A stretch of DNA of 64,000 nucleotides from CAZQFV01 sp964592645 (GTDB lineage Bacteria; Chloroflexota; Chloroflexia; DTKN01): the NCBI GenBank assembly GCA_964592645.1, contig CAZQFV010000018.1:1-64000 (forward strand). The letters are read 5' to 3'. The position numbers and the translations under genes were made by a program. Positions 33,224-42,040 of the stretch are shown piece by piece. How positions within the stretch are numbered: position 1 is the stretch's first letter; the number at the start of each line of letters is the position of its first letter. The notes under the pieces are model-generated. The model ran no database searches. It was not told the origin of the DNA and saw nothing but the letters and a program-made list of their open reading frames with translations.

Positions 33224-33904
33224 ATGGAAGCAGAGAGCCAGGGCTCGTTGGTCGACCAGGCCTACCTCCGGCTGCGGCAGGAGATCCTGACCTGTATCCT
33301 GTCGCCCGGCCAGGTCGTCTCCGAGCGCGAGTTGGCCCAGCGCTACGCCATGAGCAAGACCCCGATCCGCGAGGCGCTGACGCGGGTCTGTCACGATGGG
33401 CTGGTGCAGCGCCTCTCCGGCCGCGGCTACCTCATCGCCCCGATCACCATCCAATACATCCGCGACCTCTTCGACCTGCGCCTGGTGCTGGAGTTGGCCG
33501 CGGTGGAAAGGGCCGCCCGGCAGGCCTCCCCGTCCCGGATCGCCGCGCTACGCAAGATGTCGGAGATCAGCTATTCCCTGGACGATCCCCAGAGCCACAT
33601 CGCCTTCCTCCAGGCGAACCGCGCCTTTCACCTGGCGCTGGCCGAGGCGGCCGAGAACCGCCGCCTGGTGGAGGTCCTGGAGGGTCTGCTGATCGAGATG
33701 GAGCGCCTCTTTCACCTGGGGCTTCGGCTGCGGGACAGCAGCCAGGAGATGCGCCGGGAACACCAGGAGCTGGTCGCGGCCCTGGAGAAAGGGGACGTGG
33801 CCACGGTACGCGAGGCCATGGCGAGCCAGATCAACGCCTCGCGGGACCGCATCCTGGAGGCGATCCTGCAGGGCAATGTTCGATCCGTCCAGGTTAGCCG
33901 CTGA
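33224..33904 (+). CDS. GntR/FadR-family transcriptional regulator
   Basis: A 226-residue repressor. An N-terminal winged helix (ILSPGQVVSERELAQRYAMSKTPIREAL, helix-turn-helix at about residues 30-55) is joined to an all-helical FCD effector domain. The FCD metal-ligand pattern is visible in the segments around DLRLVLE, NRAFHLALAEA and MRREHQELV, with Asp and His residues in the usual places. The ATG at 33224 is chosen because upstream in-frame starts lie within the promoter. It is the first gene of the DsrC-DsrMK operon, with a 26-bp gap to dsrC. The effector is unknown; FCD regulators usually sense small carboxylates. Confidence 0.92.
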   Translation: MEAESQGSLVDQAYLRLRQEILTCILSPGQVVSERELAQRYAMSKTPIREALTRVCHDGLVQRLSGRGYLIAPITIQYIRDLFDLRLVLELAAVERAARQASPSRIAALRKMSEISYSLDDPQSHIAFLQANRAFHLALAEAAENRRLVEVLEGLLIEMERLFHLGLRLRDSSQEMRREHQELVAALEKGDVATVREAMASQINASRDRILEAILQGNVRSVQVSR

Positions 33905-33930
33905 TCATAACTCTCGCAAGGAGGGCAGCG

Positions 33931-34251
33931 ATGCCGTACATCGAGTACAAAGGGCAGCAACTCGAGGTGGACGAGGACGGGTTCATTACCGATCCCGGGC
34001 TGTGGGACGAGGACCTGGCCCGCTTTCTGGCGCAGCACGAAGAGGGGATCGCCGAGCTGACGCCGGACCACTGGAAAGTCATCCATTACCTGAACCGGTA
34101 CTATGCCGAGTTTGGGATCGCCCCGATGGTCCGCAAGCTGTGCAAGGAGACCGGATTCCAGCTCCGCTACATCTACGAGCTCTTTCCCAGCGGGCCGGCC
34201 CGCGGCGCCTGCAAGGTGGCCGGCCTGCCCAAGCCGACGGGCTGTGTGTGA
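33931..34251 (+). CDS. dsrC: DsrC-family sulfur carrier protein
   Basis: A 106-residue cytoplasmic sulfur carrier. The C-terminal swinging arm is complete: GPARGACKVAGLPKPTGCV, with both redox cysteines, C94 and the penultimate C105, spaced by ten residues. Both are needed to form the DsrC trisulfide or disulfide that DsrMK reduces. TusE proteins keep only the penultimate cysteine, so this is DsrC rather than TusE. The core includes the family segments DEDGFITDPGLWDEDLA and IAPMVRKLCKETGF. It lies between the regulator and dsrM. No dsrA or dsrB is present in the window, so the sulfur source is probably not sulfite reductase encoded here. Confidence 0.95.
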   Translation: MPYIEYKGQQLEVDEDGFITDPGLWDEDLARFLAQHEEGIAELTPDHWKVIHYLNRYYAEFGIAPMVRKLCKETGFQLRYIYELFPSGPARGACKVAGLPKPTGCV

Positions 34252-34258
34252 GGCGGCC

Positions 34259-35155
34259 ATGGCCTGGCAGTGGCTCACGATCGCCTTCGGCTGGTCGGCG
34301 GTGGTCCTCTTCTTGGCCCTGGCGGCGCGCAAGGTCTATCTGTACGCCAGGATGCCGCTGAACCTGCGCTGGGAGGTCTACCCCGTGCCGCACGAGAGCG
34401 CCGACCGGCGGCGGTACGGCGGCTCCTACATGGAGCAGGTCGGCTGGGCCGGCCGGCCCCACCCATCCAACCGGTGGGCCGAGCTGCGGGAGATGGGGGC
34501 CGAGATATTCCTGCTGAAGCGCGTCCGTCGGCACAACCGCTATCGCCTCTGGCCGTTGTCGTTGGCGCTGCACTGGGGCCTCTACCTGCTCCTGCTCTGG
34601 ATCGGGCTGCTGGCCGCCGCGAACTGGCTCCCGGCGTTAGCCTGGCCGGCCGCGGTGACGGGAGGCGCGGCCCTGGTTCTGGGGATGGGCGGGGCCCTCG
34701 GGCTGATCGTCCGGCGGGCCACCCACCGCGAGCTGGCGCTCTACACCGCGCCGGTCGACTACTTGAACCTGGTGTTCCTGGCGGCGATCTTTGGCCTGGG
34801 ACTGGCCTCCTGGCCGGCCGACCCCCTCTTTTTGCAGCACCGGGCCTATCTCGCCAGTCTGCTCACCTTCCGGCCCACCCCGGTCGCCCCCCTGGTGCTG
34901 GCCTTCTTCTTCCTCCTCCAGACCTTTGCCATTTACATGCCCTGCTCCAAGCTCATCCACTATGTGATGAAGCACTTTACCTTTCACGAGACGCTGTGGG
35001 ACGATGCCTGCCAGGTGCCGGGATCGGGGCGCAGCCGGCGGGTGGCCCGCCAGCTCGCCTACCCGGTCTCCTGGGCCGGCCCGCACGTTGGGGGCGGCCG
35101 GACCTGGCTGGAAGCGGTCCAGGGCCGTTCCGCGGACGGCGAGGGGGGGCGGTGA
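34259..35155 (+). CDS. dsrM: DsrM/HmeC-like membrane cytochrome b subunit
   Basis: A 298-residue membrane protein of the NarI/DsrM type that exchanges electrons with quinones through b haems. The start is the ATG 7 bases after the dsrC stop. About five or six helices are visible (residues 4-25, about 100-150, 170-195, 215-240), with histidines in or near helices (LALHWGLY, KLIHYVMKHF) suited to haem ligation. Between the first and second helices lies an unusually long cytoplasmic loop rich in Arg, Tyr and Trp. Its stop overlaps the GTG of dsrK, so the two are translationally coupled and likely form one complex. Confidence 0.85.
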   Translation: MAWQWLTIAFGWSAVVLFLALAARKVYLYARMPLNLRWEVYPVPHESADRRRYGGSYMEQVGWAGRPHPSNRWAELREMGAEIFLLKRVRRHNRYRLWPLSLALHWGLYLLLLWIGLLAAANWLPALAWPAAVTGGAALVLGMGGALGLIVRRATHRELALYTAPVDYLNLVFLAAIFGLGLASWPADPLFLQHRAYLASLLTFRPTPVAPLVLAFFFLLQTFAIYMPCSKLIHYVMKHFTFHETLWDDACQVPGSGRSRRVARQLAYPVSWAGPHVGGGRTWLEAVQGRSADGEGGR

Positions 35156-36762
35156 AGAGCGCGCCCCGCTTCCGCGACGTGGCCCGTCCGGGCGACGAAC
35201 CGCTGGTGCCCCTGTCGGCCGGGGACCTGATGGAGGTCGGCCCGGCGGCGGCGCCGCCGCCGGCCGCGCCGCGCGCCCGGTGGCTGGAGACGTACAACTT
35301 TTCCCTGGACGGATTCTCCGACTTGGACCTGCCCAAGCCCCAGACCCCGGAGGAGCAGGAGCGCTTCGTCGCCGCCTTTCGCCGCGGGCTGGCCAGGCTG
35401 CTGGACCCCCAGCAGAACTGGACCTTCCTCAAGGCGCTCAAGCTCGCGCTGGACTACTGTCTGCGGTGCCAGACCTGCTCGGAGGCCTGCCATGTGTACC
35501 TGGCCAGCGGCCGGCAGGAGATCTACCGCCCTACCTTCCGCTCCGAGGTCCTGCGGCGCATCTACCAGAAGCACTTTACGCCGGCCGGCAGGTGGCTGGG
35601 GCCCCTGATGGGGGCAGATATCGACCTGACCTTCCCGACCGTCTGGCGGCTGCTGGAGATGTCGTACCGCTGCAACCTCTGCCGGCGCTGCGCCATGGTC
35701 TGCCCGGTGGGCATCGACAACGCTCTGCTCGCCCGCGAGATCCGCAAGCTGTTCAGCCAGGAGCTGGGCATCGCCCCGGCCGAGCTGCTGAAGAAGGGCA
35801 CGCGCAAGCACCTCGAGGCGGGGTCCTCCACGGGCATGACGCCGGCCGGGTTCCAGAACTCGGTCGAGTTCCTCGAAGAGCTCATCGAGGAAAAGACGGG
35901 CCGCCAAGTGCGCATCCCGGTGGACAAGAAGGGGGCGGACATCCTTCTGATCCACAACGCCGGTGAGTTCCTTTCCTGGCCGGAGAACCCGGCGGCCTTT
36001 GCCATCCTGCTGGACGCGGCCGGCGTGGACTATACCCTGAGCAGCGACCTGCTCGGCTACGATGCCGTCAACTATGGCGTCTGGTTCGACGATGTCGAGT
36101 TGGGGCGGGTGGCGCTGCAGCACGTCCAGATTGCCCGCGCGCTGGGGGTGCGCAAGATCGTCGTCGGCGAGTGCGGCCACGCCCACAAGGCCCTCTGCGT
36201 GACCGCCGATCGTGTCCTGCCGGCCGACCACAGCCTGCGGGACATGCCGCGGGAGAGCTGCCTGCCGCTGCTGCGCGACATCGTCGTGAGCGGCGCGCTG
36301 CGCCTGGACCCCGCGCGCAACGACTTTCCCGTCACCCTGCACGATTCGTGCAACGTGGTGCGGCTGATGGGCATCGTCCGTCCGCAGCGCGAAATCATCG
36401 CCCGGGTCTGCGCCCAACCGCTGCGGGAGATGGAGCCGCACGGTGTCTGGAACTATTGCTGCGGCGGGGGCGGCGGCCTGGCCATCATGGATACGCTGAA
36501 CTTTTCCGAGTGGCGGAACCAGGTTGCGGTGCGGATGAAGGTGCGGCAGGTACTCGACGCCTTCCAGGATGTTCTGGACCCCGCGGTGAACAAGTATGTC
36601 GTCGCGGCCTGCTCCAACTGCAAGGGGACGCTGCGGGAGGCGATCGCCCATTACGGGCTGCGCGAGCGCTTCGGCATCGGGTACGGCGGGCTGGCCGATC
36701 TGATCGTCAACGCCATGGTCGACCTGCCGGGACCGTACATCGAGTGGAACCAGGATATATAG
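35152..36762 (+). CDS. dsrK: DsrK/HdrD-like iron-sulfur subunit
   Basis: A 536-residue iron-sulfur protein, the catalytic subunit of the DsrMK core and related to heterodisulfide reductase HdrD. It starts at a GTG that overlaps the dsrM stop (GTGA), behind a G-rich ribosome site. Two [4Fe-4S] ferredoxin motifs are present (C103/106/109/113 and C174/177/180/184). The second half carries the CCG-type residues that hold the special active-site [4Fe-4S] cluster: C400 in HDSCN, C436-C437 in CCGGGGG, C487 and C490 in CSNC. The family uses this site to reduce the DsrC trisulfide or disulfide. The N-terminal 40 residues are Pro/Ala-rich and not conserved. Confidence 0.9.
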   Translation: MKSAPRFRDVARPGDEPLVPLSAGDLMEVGPAAAPPPAAPRARWLETYNFSLDGFSDLDLPKPQTPEEQERFVAAFRRGLARLLDPQQNWTFLKALKLALDYCLRCQTCSEACHVYLASGRQEIYRPTFRSEVLRRIYQKHFTPAGRWLGPLMGADIDLTFPTVWRLLEMSYRCNLCRRCAMVCPVGIDNALLAREIRKLFSQELGIAPAELLKKGTRKHLEAGSSTGMTPAGFQNSVEFLEELIEEKTGRQVRIPVDKKGADILLIHNAGEFLSWPENPAAFAILLDAAGVDYTLSSDLLGYDAVNYGVWFDDVELGRVALQHVQIARALGVRKIVVGECGHAHKALCVTADRVLPADHSLRDMPRESCLPLLRDIVVSGALRLDPARNDFPVTLHDSCNVVRLMGIVRPQREIIARVCAQPLREMEPHGVWNYCCGGGGGLAIMDTLNFSEWRNQVAVRMKVRQVLDAFQDVLDPAVNKYVVAACSNCKGTLREAIAHYGLRERFGIGYGGLADLIVNAMVDLPGPYIEWNQDI

Positions 36763-36784
36763 ACCGACGAGAGAGGAGAAGACG

Positions 36785-37945
36785 ATGGGCGAACTGATCT
36801 ACCTGGACAGCGGGGCAACCTCGTTTCCCAAGCCGGAAGAGGTCTACGCCTATATGGACTATTTCTACCGCAACTACGGGGTCAACCCCGGCCGCTCGGG
36901 CTACGATCTGTGCTTGGAGGCCGGCGCCGTCGTCGACAACACCCGCAAGATGCTGACGACCTTTTTCAACGGTACCGACCACAACCGCCTCTGTTTTACC
37001 TACAACTCCACCGATGCCCTGAACCTGATCATCTTTGGTATGCTCCGCCCGGGCGATCACGCCATCTCCACGACCATCGAGCACAACTCGGTGCTGCGGC
37101 CGCTGTACCACCTCTCGCGCCAGGGCGTGGAGGTCGATTACGTCCCCTTTGACGCGGCCGGCTTTGTCGATCCGGACGAAATCCGCAAGCGCTTTCGCCC
37201 CAACACCCGGCTGGTCATCGTCAACCACGCCTCCAACGTCATCGGGACGGTCCAGCCGGTGCGGGAGATCGGGCGCCGTTGCCGCGAGGCCGGCATCCCC
37301 TTTGCGATCGACGCCTCGCAGTCGGCGGGCAAGGTCGCGGTGGACATGGAGGCGCAGTTTCTGGACGTGGTCGCCTTCACCGGGCACAAGTCGCTCCTGG
37401 GCCCCACGGGGATCGGGGGGCTCTATGTGCGGGAGGGGATCGAGATCCGCCACACCCGGGCCGGCGGCACCGGGGTGCGCTCTGCCGAGCGCGCCCACCT
37501 CGAGGACTATCCCTTCCGCCTGGAGTACGGGACGCACAACACCGTGGGCATCGCCGGCCTTTCGGCCGGCCTGAAGTGGATCCTGGGGCAGGGGATGGAA
37601 AAGATCCACGAGCACGAGATGAGGCTGACCCGGATGCTGCGCGACGGCCTGGCGGCCATCCCCGGCGTCGTCCTCTATTGCCAGGACGACCTGGCCGAGC
37701 ATATCGCCGTCCTGGCCTTTAACGTGGCCGGGATGGACGCCGGGGATGTCGGCACCATGCTCGATGTCGACTACAACATCGCCTGCCGGACGGGCCTGCA
37801 CTGCGCCCCGCTGGTGCATGAGCAACTGGGGACGGCCCAGGTCCGCGGCGCGGTGCGCTTCGGCATCGGGCCGTTCAACACGGAGGAGCACATCCAGACG
37901 GCGATCCGGGCCGTGCGGGAGATCGCCGCCCTGCGGCGCCGCTAG
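36785..37945 (+). CDS. Cysteine desulfurase (class V aminotransferase fold)
   Basis: A 386-residue PLP enzyme that removes sulfur from cysteine as a protein-bound persulfide, leaving alanine. The PLP lysine is K202 in TGHKSLLGPTG, the PLP-contacting Asp-x-x-His-type region is in AIDASQSAG, and the catalytic cysteine is C340 in RTGLHCAPL, on the short active-site loop of the SufS/CsdA-like class II type. The N-terminus YLDSGATSFPKPEEV is typical. AGGAG lies 9 bases before the ATG, 22 bp after dsrK. Being in the same operon as DsrC and DsrMK, it is the likely sulfur donor to DsrC. No scaffold (IscU/SufU) or SufE partner is nearby. Confidence 0.93.
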   Translation: MGELIYLDSGATSFPKPEEVYAYMDYFYRNYGVNPGRSGYDLCLEAGAVVDNTRKMLTTFFNGTDHNRLCFTYNSTDALNLIIFGMLRPGDHAISTTIEHNSVLRPLYHLSRQGVEVDYVPFDAAGFVDPDEIRKRFRPNTRLVIVNHASNVIGTVQPVREIGRRCREAGIPFAIDASQSAGKVAVDMEAQFLDVVAFTGHKSLLGPTGIGGLYVREGIEIRHTRAGGTGVRSAERAHLEDYPFRLEYGTHNTVGIAGLSAGLKWILGQGMEKIHEHEMRLTRMLRDGLAAIPGVVLYCQDDLAEHIAVLAFNVAGMDAGDVGTMLDVDYNIACRTGLHCAPLVHEQLGTAQVRGAVRFGIGPFNTEEHIQTAIRAVREIAALRRR

Positions 37946-38033
37946 GGCCGAGGGAGACAAAGCCGGCGATCGCCGCGGTCGTCGGGAAATCCGGGCGGTA
38001 GGGCGAGGCTTGGAAGGTCATCTTGCGCCCCTC

Positions 38034-38222
38034 TCACTCGCCCCAATGTTCCGCAGCGTCCGATGGGGCAAACGCGGCCACCAGTTCGCGGTTTTCCGGG
38101 AACGTCCGCCGAATGTCTTTGTCGGCGATTCGCGCGGCCTGCTCCTGCCGGTGGGCATAGGCCGCGGCCAGCAGCGCCTGGCCGCCGGAAATCGTCGCCG
38201 GCGAGCCCCCGGCGAGCAACAT
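38034..38222 (-). pseudogene. C-terminal relic of a TPR regulatory protein
   Basis: A 62-residue open stretch whose centre reads QALLAAAYAHRQEQAARIADKDIRRTF followed by PENRELV. This is the shape of the last TPR helix pair and tail found at the end of many STAND/LuxR/cyclase TPR proteins (QAARIxDxxLRRxFLxNVxxxRE). Nothing upstream matches the rest of such a protein. Treated as a remnant. Confidence 0.4.
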
Positions 38223-38263
38223 ACCGATCCGGGCCAGGCCGGTCGGGACGTAGGCGCCCTACA

Positions 38264-38425
38264 TCAGGCCGACTTCGCGCGCCCTCCGGCGCAGGTTGGG
38301 GCGACCCGGTAGAGGTCCAGGCCGGCCAACCGTCTCCGGTTCTGTCTCCGTAGCAGCAGGAGGACCAGCAGGCTGAGGTAGTTGGTGAGCGCCTGGCTCA
38401 GGATGATGGTGCGGACGTCGAGCAT
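38264..38425 (-). pseudogene. N-terminal relic of a membrane diguanylate cyclase
   Basis: An ATG-started 53-codon frame begins MLDVRTIILSQALTNYLSLLV and continues LLLLRRQNRRRLAGLDLYRV before breaking down to a stop. This closely resembles the first helix and basic loop that open a common family of multi-span membrane GGDEF proteins. The rest of the gene is missing. With the TPR relic next to it, the 520-bp gap before mutS is a small gene graveyard. Confidence 0.45.
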
Positions 38426-38465
38426 AGTCGGTCCCCTTGTGCCGGGCCGCGTCGGAAGCGATGTG

Positions 38466-41036
38466 CTAGTCCCCCTCCTCGGCCATCTTTTTGAGCTCGT
38501 ACAGCTTGTTGATCGCCTCCAGGGGGGTGAGCTCCTCGACCTTGAGGCGACGCAGCGCCTCCACCGCCGGGTTCGGCGCGCTCCCGAAGAGCGACATCTG
38601 CTTCACGACGATGGTCTGCCGCATCGCCTCGCGCCGCTCTTCCTTGTCGCCGCGCCGCTCCAGCGTCGCCAACACCTCCTCTGCCCGGTGGATCACGCTC
38701 CCCGGCAGGCCGGCCAGTTGGGCCACATGGATGCCGTAGGAACGGTCGGCCCCGCCGGGGACAATCTTGCGCAAAAAGACCACCTTGCCCCGTTCCTCGG
38801 TCACGGCCACGTTGTAGTTGCGCACCCGCGGCAGCACACTGGCCAGCTCGGTCAGCTCGTGGTAGTGCGTGGCAAAGATCGTCCGCGCCCCCAGTTGCGG
38901 GTGGTTGTGGATGTACTCCACCACCGCCCGGGCGATGGCCAGGCCGTCGTAGGTGGAGGTGCCCCGCCCGATCTCGTCCAGCACGATCAGGCTGCGCCGC
39001 GTGGCATGGTGCAGGATGTTGGCCGTCTCGGTCATCTCCACCATAAAGGTGCTGCGGCCGGTGGCGATGTCGTCCTGCGCCCCGACGCGGGTAAAGATGC
39101 GGTCCACCAGGCCGATCTCGGCACGGTCGGCCGGGACGAAGGAGCCGACCTGGGCCATCAGGACGATCAGGGCGGCTTGGCGGATGGCCGTTGACTTGCC
39201 GCTCATGTTCGGGCCGGTCAATACGATGATCTGGGCATCGTTACAGTCCAGCCGGATATCGTTGGGGATGAACGGCTCCCCCTTCAGCGTCAGCTCCACC
39301 ACCGGGTGCCGGCCGGCCTGGATCTCGATCGCCTCCCCCTCGTTCAAGGCCGGCCGCACATACCGATTGCGCACCGCTACCTCTGCCAAGGAGGCGCACA
39401 CGTCCAGGTGCGCCAGCGCCTCGGCTGCCAGGAGCAGCCGGTCGGACGCCGCGGCGATCTGCGCCAACAGGTCCTTGTATAGCCGCGCCTCCACCTCGGC
39501 CATACGTTCTTGCGCCCCCAGGACGATGGCCTCGTACTCCTTCAGCTCTGGGGTGATGTAGCGCTCGGCGTTGACCAACGTCTGCTTGCGGATGTACTCT
39601 GCCGGCACGTTCTTGTCCTGGACCTTGCTGACCTCGATATAGTAGCCAAAGACCTTGTTGTAGCCCACCTTCAGCGTCCTGATGCCGGTGCGCGCCCGCT
39701 CCTTTTCCTCCAGCCCGGCGATCCACTCCCGCGCCTCGCGGCTGGCGGCGACGATCTGATCCAGCTCGGGGGCAAATCCCGGGCGGATCACCCCGCCGGC
39801 GCTCAAGAGGTTCGGCGCCTCCTCGGCGATGGCCCGCCCGATCAGGTCGGCGATCTCGGCGCAGGGGTCCGGCACGGCCAACAGGCCGCCGGCCGGCAAT
39901 TTCCCCTCCAGGAGCCCGACCAGCTTCGGCAGCCGCTCCAGGGAATAGCGCAACCCCAATAGCTCCCGCGGGCCGGCGATGCCCGAGAGGACCCGCGTGG
40001 TGGCCCGCTCGATGTCGCGCATGCCGCTCAACAGCTCGCGCACCCCCGCCCGCAGCGCCGTGTCGCGCGTGAACAGCTCCACCGCGTCCAGGCGGGACTC
40101 GATGGCCGCGATCTCCAAAAGGGGCTGGTTCACCCAGCGCCGCAAGAGGCGCGCCCCCATCGGCGTGCGCGTCTGATCGAGCACCCACACCAGGGAGAAC
40201 TCGTCCGCCCCGGTGAGGGTGTTGGCGGTGAGCTCCAGGTTACGGCGCGTCTGGGGGTCCAGCGCCATGTACTGCCCGGTGGAGTAGGTGCGCAGGGCGC
40301 GGATCTGCCGCAGCAGGCCCAGTTGCGTGTCCTGCAGGTACTGCAGCAGCGCGCCGGCGGCGCGGGCCGCCAGCGGCTTGCCCGCGCAGCCAAACCCCTC
40401 CAGCCGCTCCACCTGGAAATAGTCCTTCAGCGCCTGCTGGGCGCTCTCCTCTTCCCAGTGCCAGTTGGCGTAGCGGGTCAGAGCCGCCGAGAATTCGACC
40501 GCTTCGCCGCTCTCCGGCAGCAGGATTTCGGCCGGCTGCAGGCGGCTGATCTCACGGCGAGCCTCCTGGAGCGCACCCTCCCCGCGCAGCTCCGTGGCGG
40601 CAAACTCGCCGGTGGTCACGTCGGCATAGGCCAGGCCGGCCCGCTCCCGCTCCAGAAGGAGGGCGACGATATAGTTGTTGCGGCCGGCCGGCACGATGTT
40701 CGGCTCCACCACCGTGCCCGGGGTGATCACCCGGATCACGTCGCGCTCCACCAGCCCGCGTCCCGGCTCGCTCAACTGATCGCACACCGCCACTTTGTGC
40801 CCGGCCGCCAGCAGCTTGGCCACGTACGTCTCCACTGCGTGGTGCGGCACCCCGGCCATCGGCACACGCCGATCCTTGGCCACCGGCCGCGAGGTCAGGA
40901 CGATGTCGCAGACCTGCGAGACGACCTTGGCATCGTCGTCGAACGTCTCGTAAAAGTCGCCCAGGCGGAAGAAGAGGATCGTGTCCGGGAAGCGTTTCTT
41001 GATGCGCAGGTACTGGTGGCGAAGGGGGGTGTCCAT
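38466..41036 (-). CDS. mutS: DNA mismatch repair protein MutS
   Basis: An 856-residue mismatch-recognition ATPase, normal length for MutS1. The mismatch-probing Phe-x-Glu motif is in LGDFYETFDDDAK at about residues 26-38. The ABC-type ATPase has Walker A TGPNMSGKST (about 613-622), Walker B LIVLDEIGRGTSTYDG, and the conserved ATHYHEL histidine motif. The C-terminal dimerisation segment ends LYELKKMAEEGD. No mutL is adjacent. It lies 111 bp downstream of a YhfC-like gene on the same strand and has no visible promoter of its own. Confidence 0.97.
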   Translation of the reverse strand: MDTPLRHQYLRIKKRFPDTILFFRLGDFYETFDDDAKVVSQVCDIVLTSRPVAKDRRVPMAGVPHHAVETYVAKLLAAGHKVAVCDQLSEPGRGLVERDVIRVITPGTVVEPNIVPAGRNNYIVALLLERERAGLAYADVTTGEFAATELRGEGALQEARREISRLQPAEILLPESGEAVEFSAALTRYANWHWEEESAQQALKDYFQVERLEGFGCAGKPLAARAAGALLQYLQDTQLGLLRQIRALRTYSTGQYMALDPQTRRNLELTANTLTGADEFSLVWVLDQTRTPMGARLLRRWVNQPLLEIAAIESRLDAVELFTRDTALRAGVRELLSGMRDIERATTRVLSGIAGPRELLGLRYSLERLPKLVGLLEGKLPAGGLLAVPDPCAEIADLIGRAIAEEAPNLLSAGGVIRPGFAPELDQIVAASREAREWIAGLEEKERARTGIRTLKVGYNKVFGYYIEVSKVQDKNVPAEYIRKQTLVNAERYITPELKEYEAIVLGAQERMAEVEARLYKDLLAQIAAASDRLLLAAEALAHLDVCASLAEVAVRNRYVRPALNEGEAIEIQAGRHPVVELTLKGEPFIPNDIRLDCNDAQIIVLTGPNMSGKSTAIRQAALIVLMAQVGSFVPADRAEIGLVDRIFTRVGAQDDIATGRSTFMVEMTETANILHHATRRSLIVLDEIGRGTSTYDGLAIARAVVEYIHNHPQLGARTIFATHYHELTELASVLPRVRNYNVAVTEERGKVVFLRKIVPGGADRSYGIHVAQLAGLPGSVIHRAEEVLATLERRGDKEERREAMRQTIVVKQMSLFGSAPNPAVEALRRLKVEELTPLEAINKLYELKKMAEEGD

Positions 41037-41059
41037 TCCGGTCTCCAGCGATAAGGCGA

Positions 41060-41130
41060 ATCAACGAGAAGGCAAAGGGGCGAAAAGGCGAAAAGGCGCA
41101 AGGGCCAGAGGGCGAGGGGAGGAGGTGGCA
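41060..41130. repeat. Intergenic AAGGGGCGAAAAGGCGAAAAGG-type repeat
   Basis: Tandem near-repeats of GGCGAAAA and AAGGCGCAAGG between mutS and the upstream membrane protein gene. A complementary pyrimidine-rich version (CTTTCTCGCCTTGTTGCC and TTTCGCCTCCTCGCC) lies at 51327-51383, and a looser one at 53155-53215. Non-coding. Confidence 0.5.
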
Positions 41131-41146
41131 AAGAGCGGCAGCGCCA

Positions 41147-41983
41147 TCAGCTCCCTCCCGGCGTCGGTTCTGCGGCCTCCGCCGGGGCCGTCCCCTGCTC
41201 GACCCGCGGCCGCAGGCGCCAGATGATCCATCCGCTGAACAGGGCCAGGGGCAGGATCGCCCCCTCCACCACCAGCGACAGCGTCTCCTGGGGCAAGATC
41301 GAGTTGAGCTCGGAGGCCAGGAGCACGGCGACCAGATCCACCAGGGTGTGGTAGGCCAGCGCCAGCCACCACCAGTAGCCCCGGCGGCGGGTAAAGACCT
41401 GCAGCACCAGCACGGACAGCGAGAGCTGGATGGCCATCGTCATCACCCGCTCCAGGCCCCCCAGCAGGGGCTGCCACCAGCTCAGCAGGGCCACCTGCTC
41501 GCGCGCCTGGTAGATGAGCAGCGCCTGGTCGGCCGGCAGGGTGCCGGGGTCGATCTGGAAGACGGCGATTATGTTGACCAGGCTCATTAGGACCAGCGCC
41601 GCCACGTAGAAGCACTCCAGCCCACCGTGGCCCGCGCCGTACATCAGGGCCCGCGCCCAGTTCTTTTCCTCCTTCTTCCACAGGAAGCGGTAGCCCAGGT
41701 AGCGTCCCCCCTCCTCGAAGAGGCCGGCCGTGAAAGCCGCCAGCACGATCCAGCCGTACTTGTACCAGGCCGACCGGCTCAAGAGGCCGGCGAGCGCCCC
41801 CTGGGCGATGGTGATCGCCGGGATGCGCGTAAAGAGCTGAAAGACGGCAAAGATGGCCATGCCGTAGCCAAAGAACTTCCAGGGAACGTGCCGGCGCCGG
41901 GCGAGCCAGAACGCCAGCCCCAGGGGCAGGAGGATCTCCACTGCCGCAGTGACCGCAAAAGCTACAAGCAATCCGGTGTCCAT
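41147..41983 (-). CDS. YhfC-family membrane protein (CPBP-like glutamic protease fold)
   Basis: A 278-residue polytopic membrane protein of the YhfC family, related to intramembrane CPBP-type proteases. The family motifs are all visible: GLFEEGGRYLGYR with the paired glutamates at about residues 88-100, GAGHGGLE at about 117-124, and the late histidine in LAYHTLVDL. The natural substrate of YhfC proteins is unknown. An AAGGAGG ribosome site lies before the ATG, and a promoter is present at 42007-42035. mutS follows on the same strand. Confidence 0.85.
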   Translation of the reverse strand: MDTGLLVAFAVTAAVEILLPLGLAFWLARRRHVPWKFFGYGMAIFAVFQLFTRIPAITIAQGALAGLLSRSAWYKYGWIVLAAFTAGLFEEGGRYLGYRFLWKKEEKNWARALMYGAGHGGLECFYVAALVLMSLVNIIAVFQIDPGTLPADQALLIYQAREQVALLSWWQPLLGGLERVMTMAIQLSLSVLVLQVFTRRRGYWWWLALAYHTLVDLVAVLLASELNSILPQETLSLVVEGAILPLALFSGWIIWRLRPRVEQGTAPAEAAEPTPGGS

Positions 41984-42006
41984 AGCGCCTCCTTGCGAAC
42001 ACGGGT

Positions 42007-42035
42007 ATTATAGCACGTGGGAGGGGATTGTACCA
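42007..42035 (-). promoter_or_regulatory. Promoter for the YhfC-like gene and probably mutS
   Basis: Minus-strand TATAAT -10 with a weak TGGTAC -35 at 17 bp. Initiation falls about 15 bases before the ATG of the YhfC-like gene. Confidence 0.4.
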
Positions 42036-42040
42036 GTTGG

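Noticed and set aside
33931..34251. TusE (tRNA thiolation) instead of DsrC
   Set aside because: Both C-terminal cysteines are present, and the neighbours are DsrM and DsrK; TusE has only the last one.
35229..35231. ATG as the dsrK start
   Set aside because: There is no ribosome site before it; the GTG overlapping the dsrM stop has a G-rich site and fits coupled translation.
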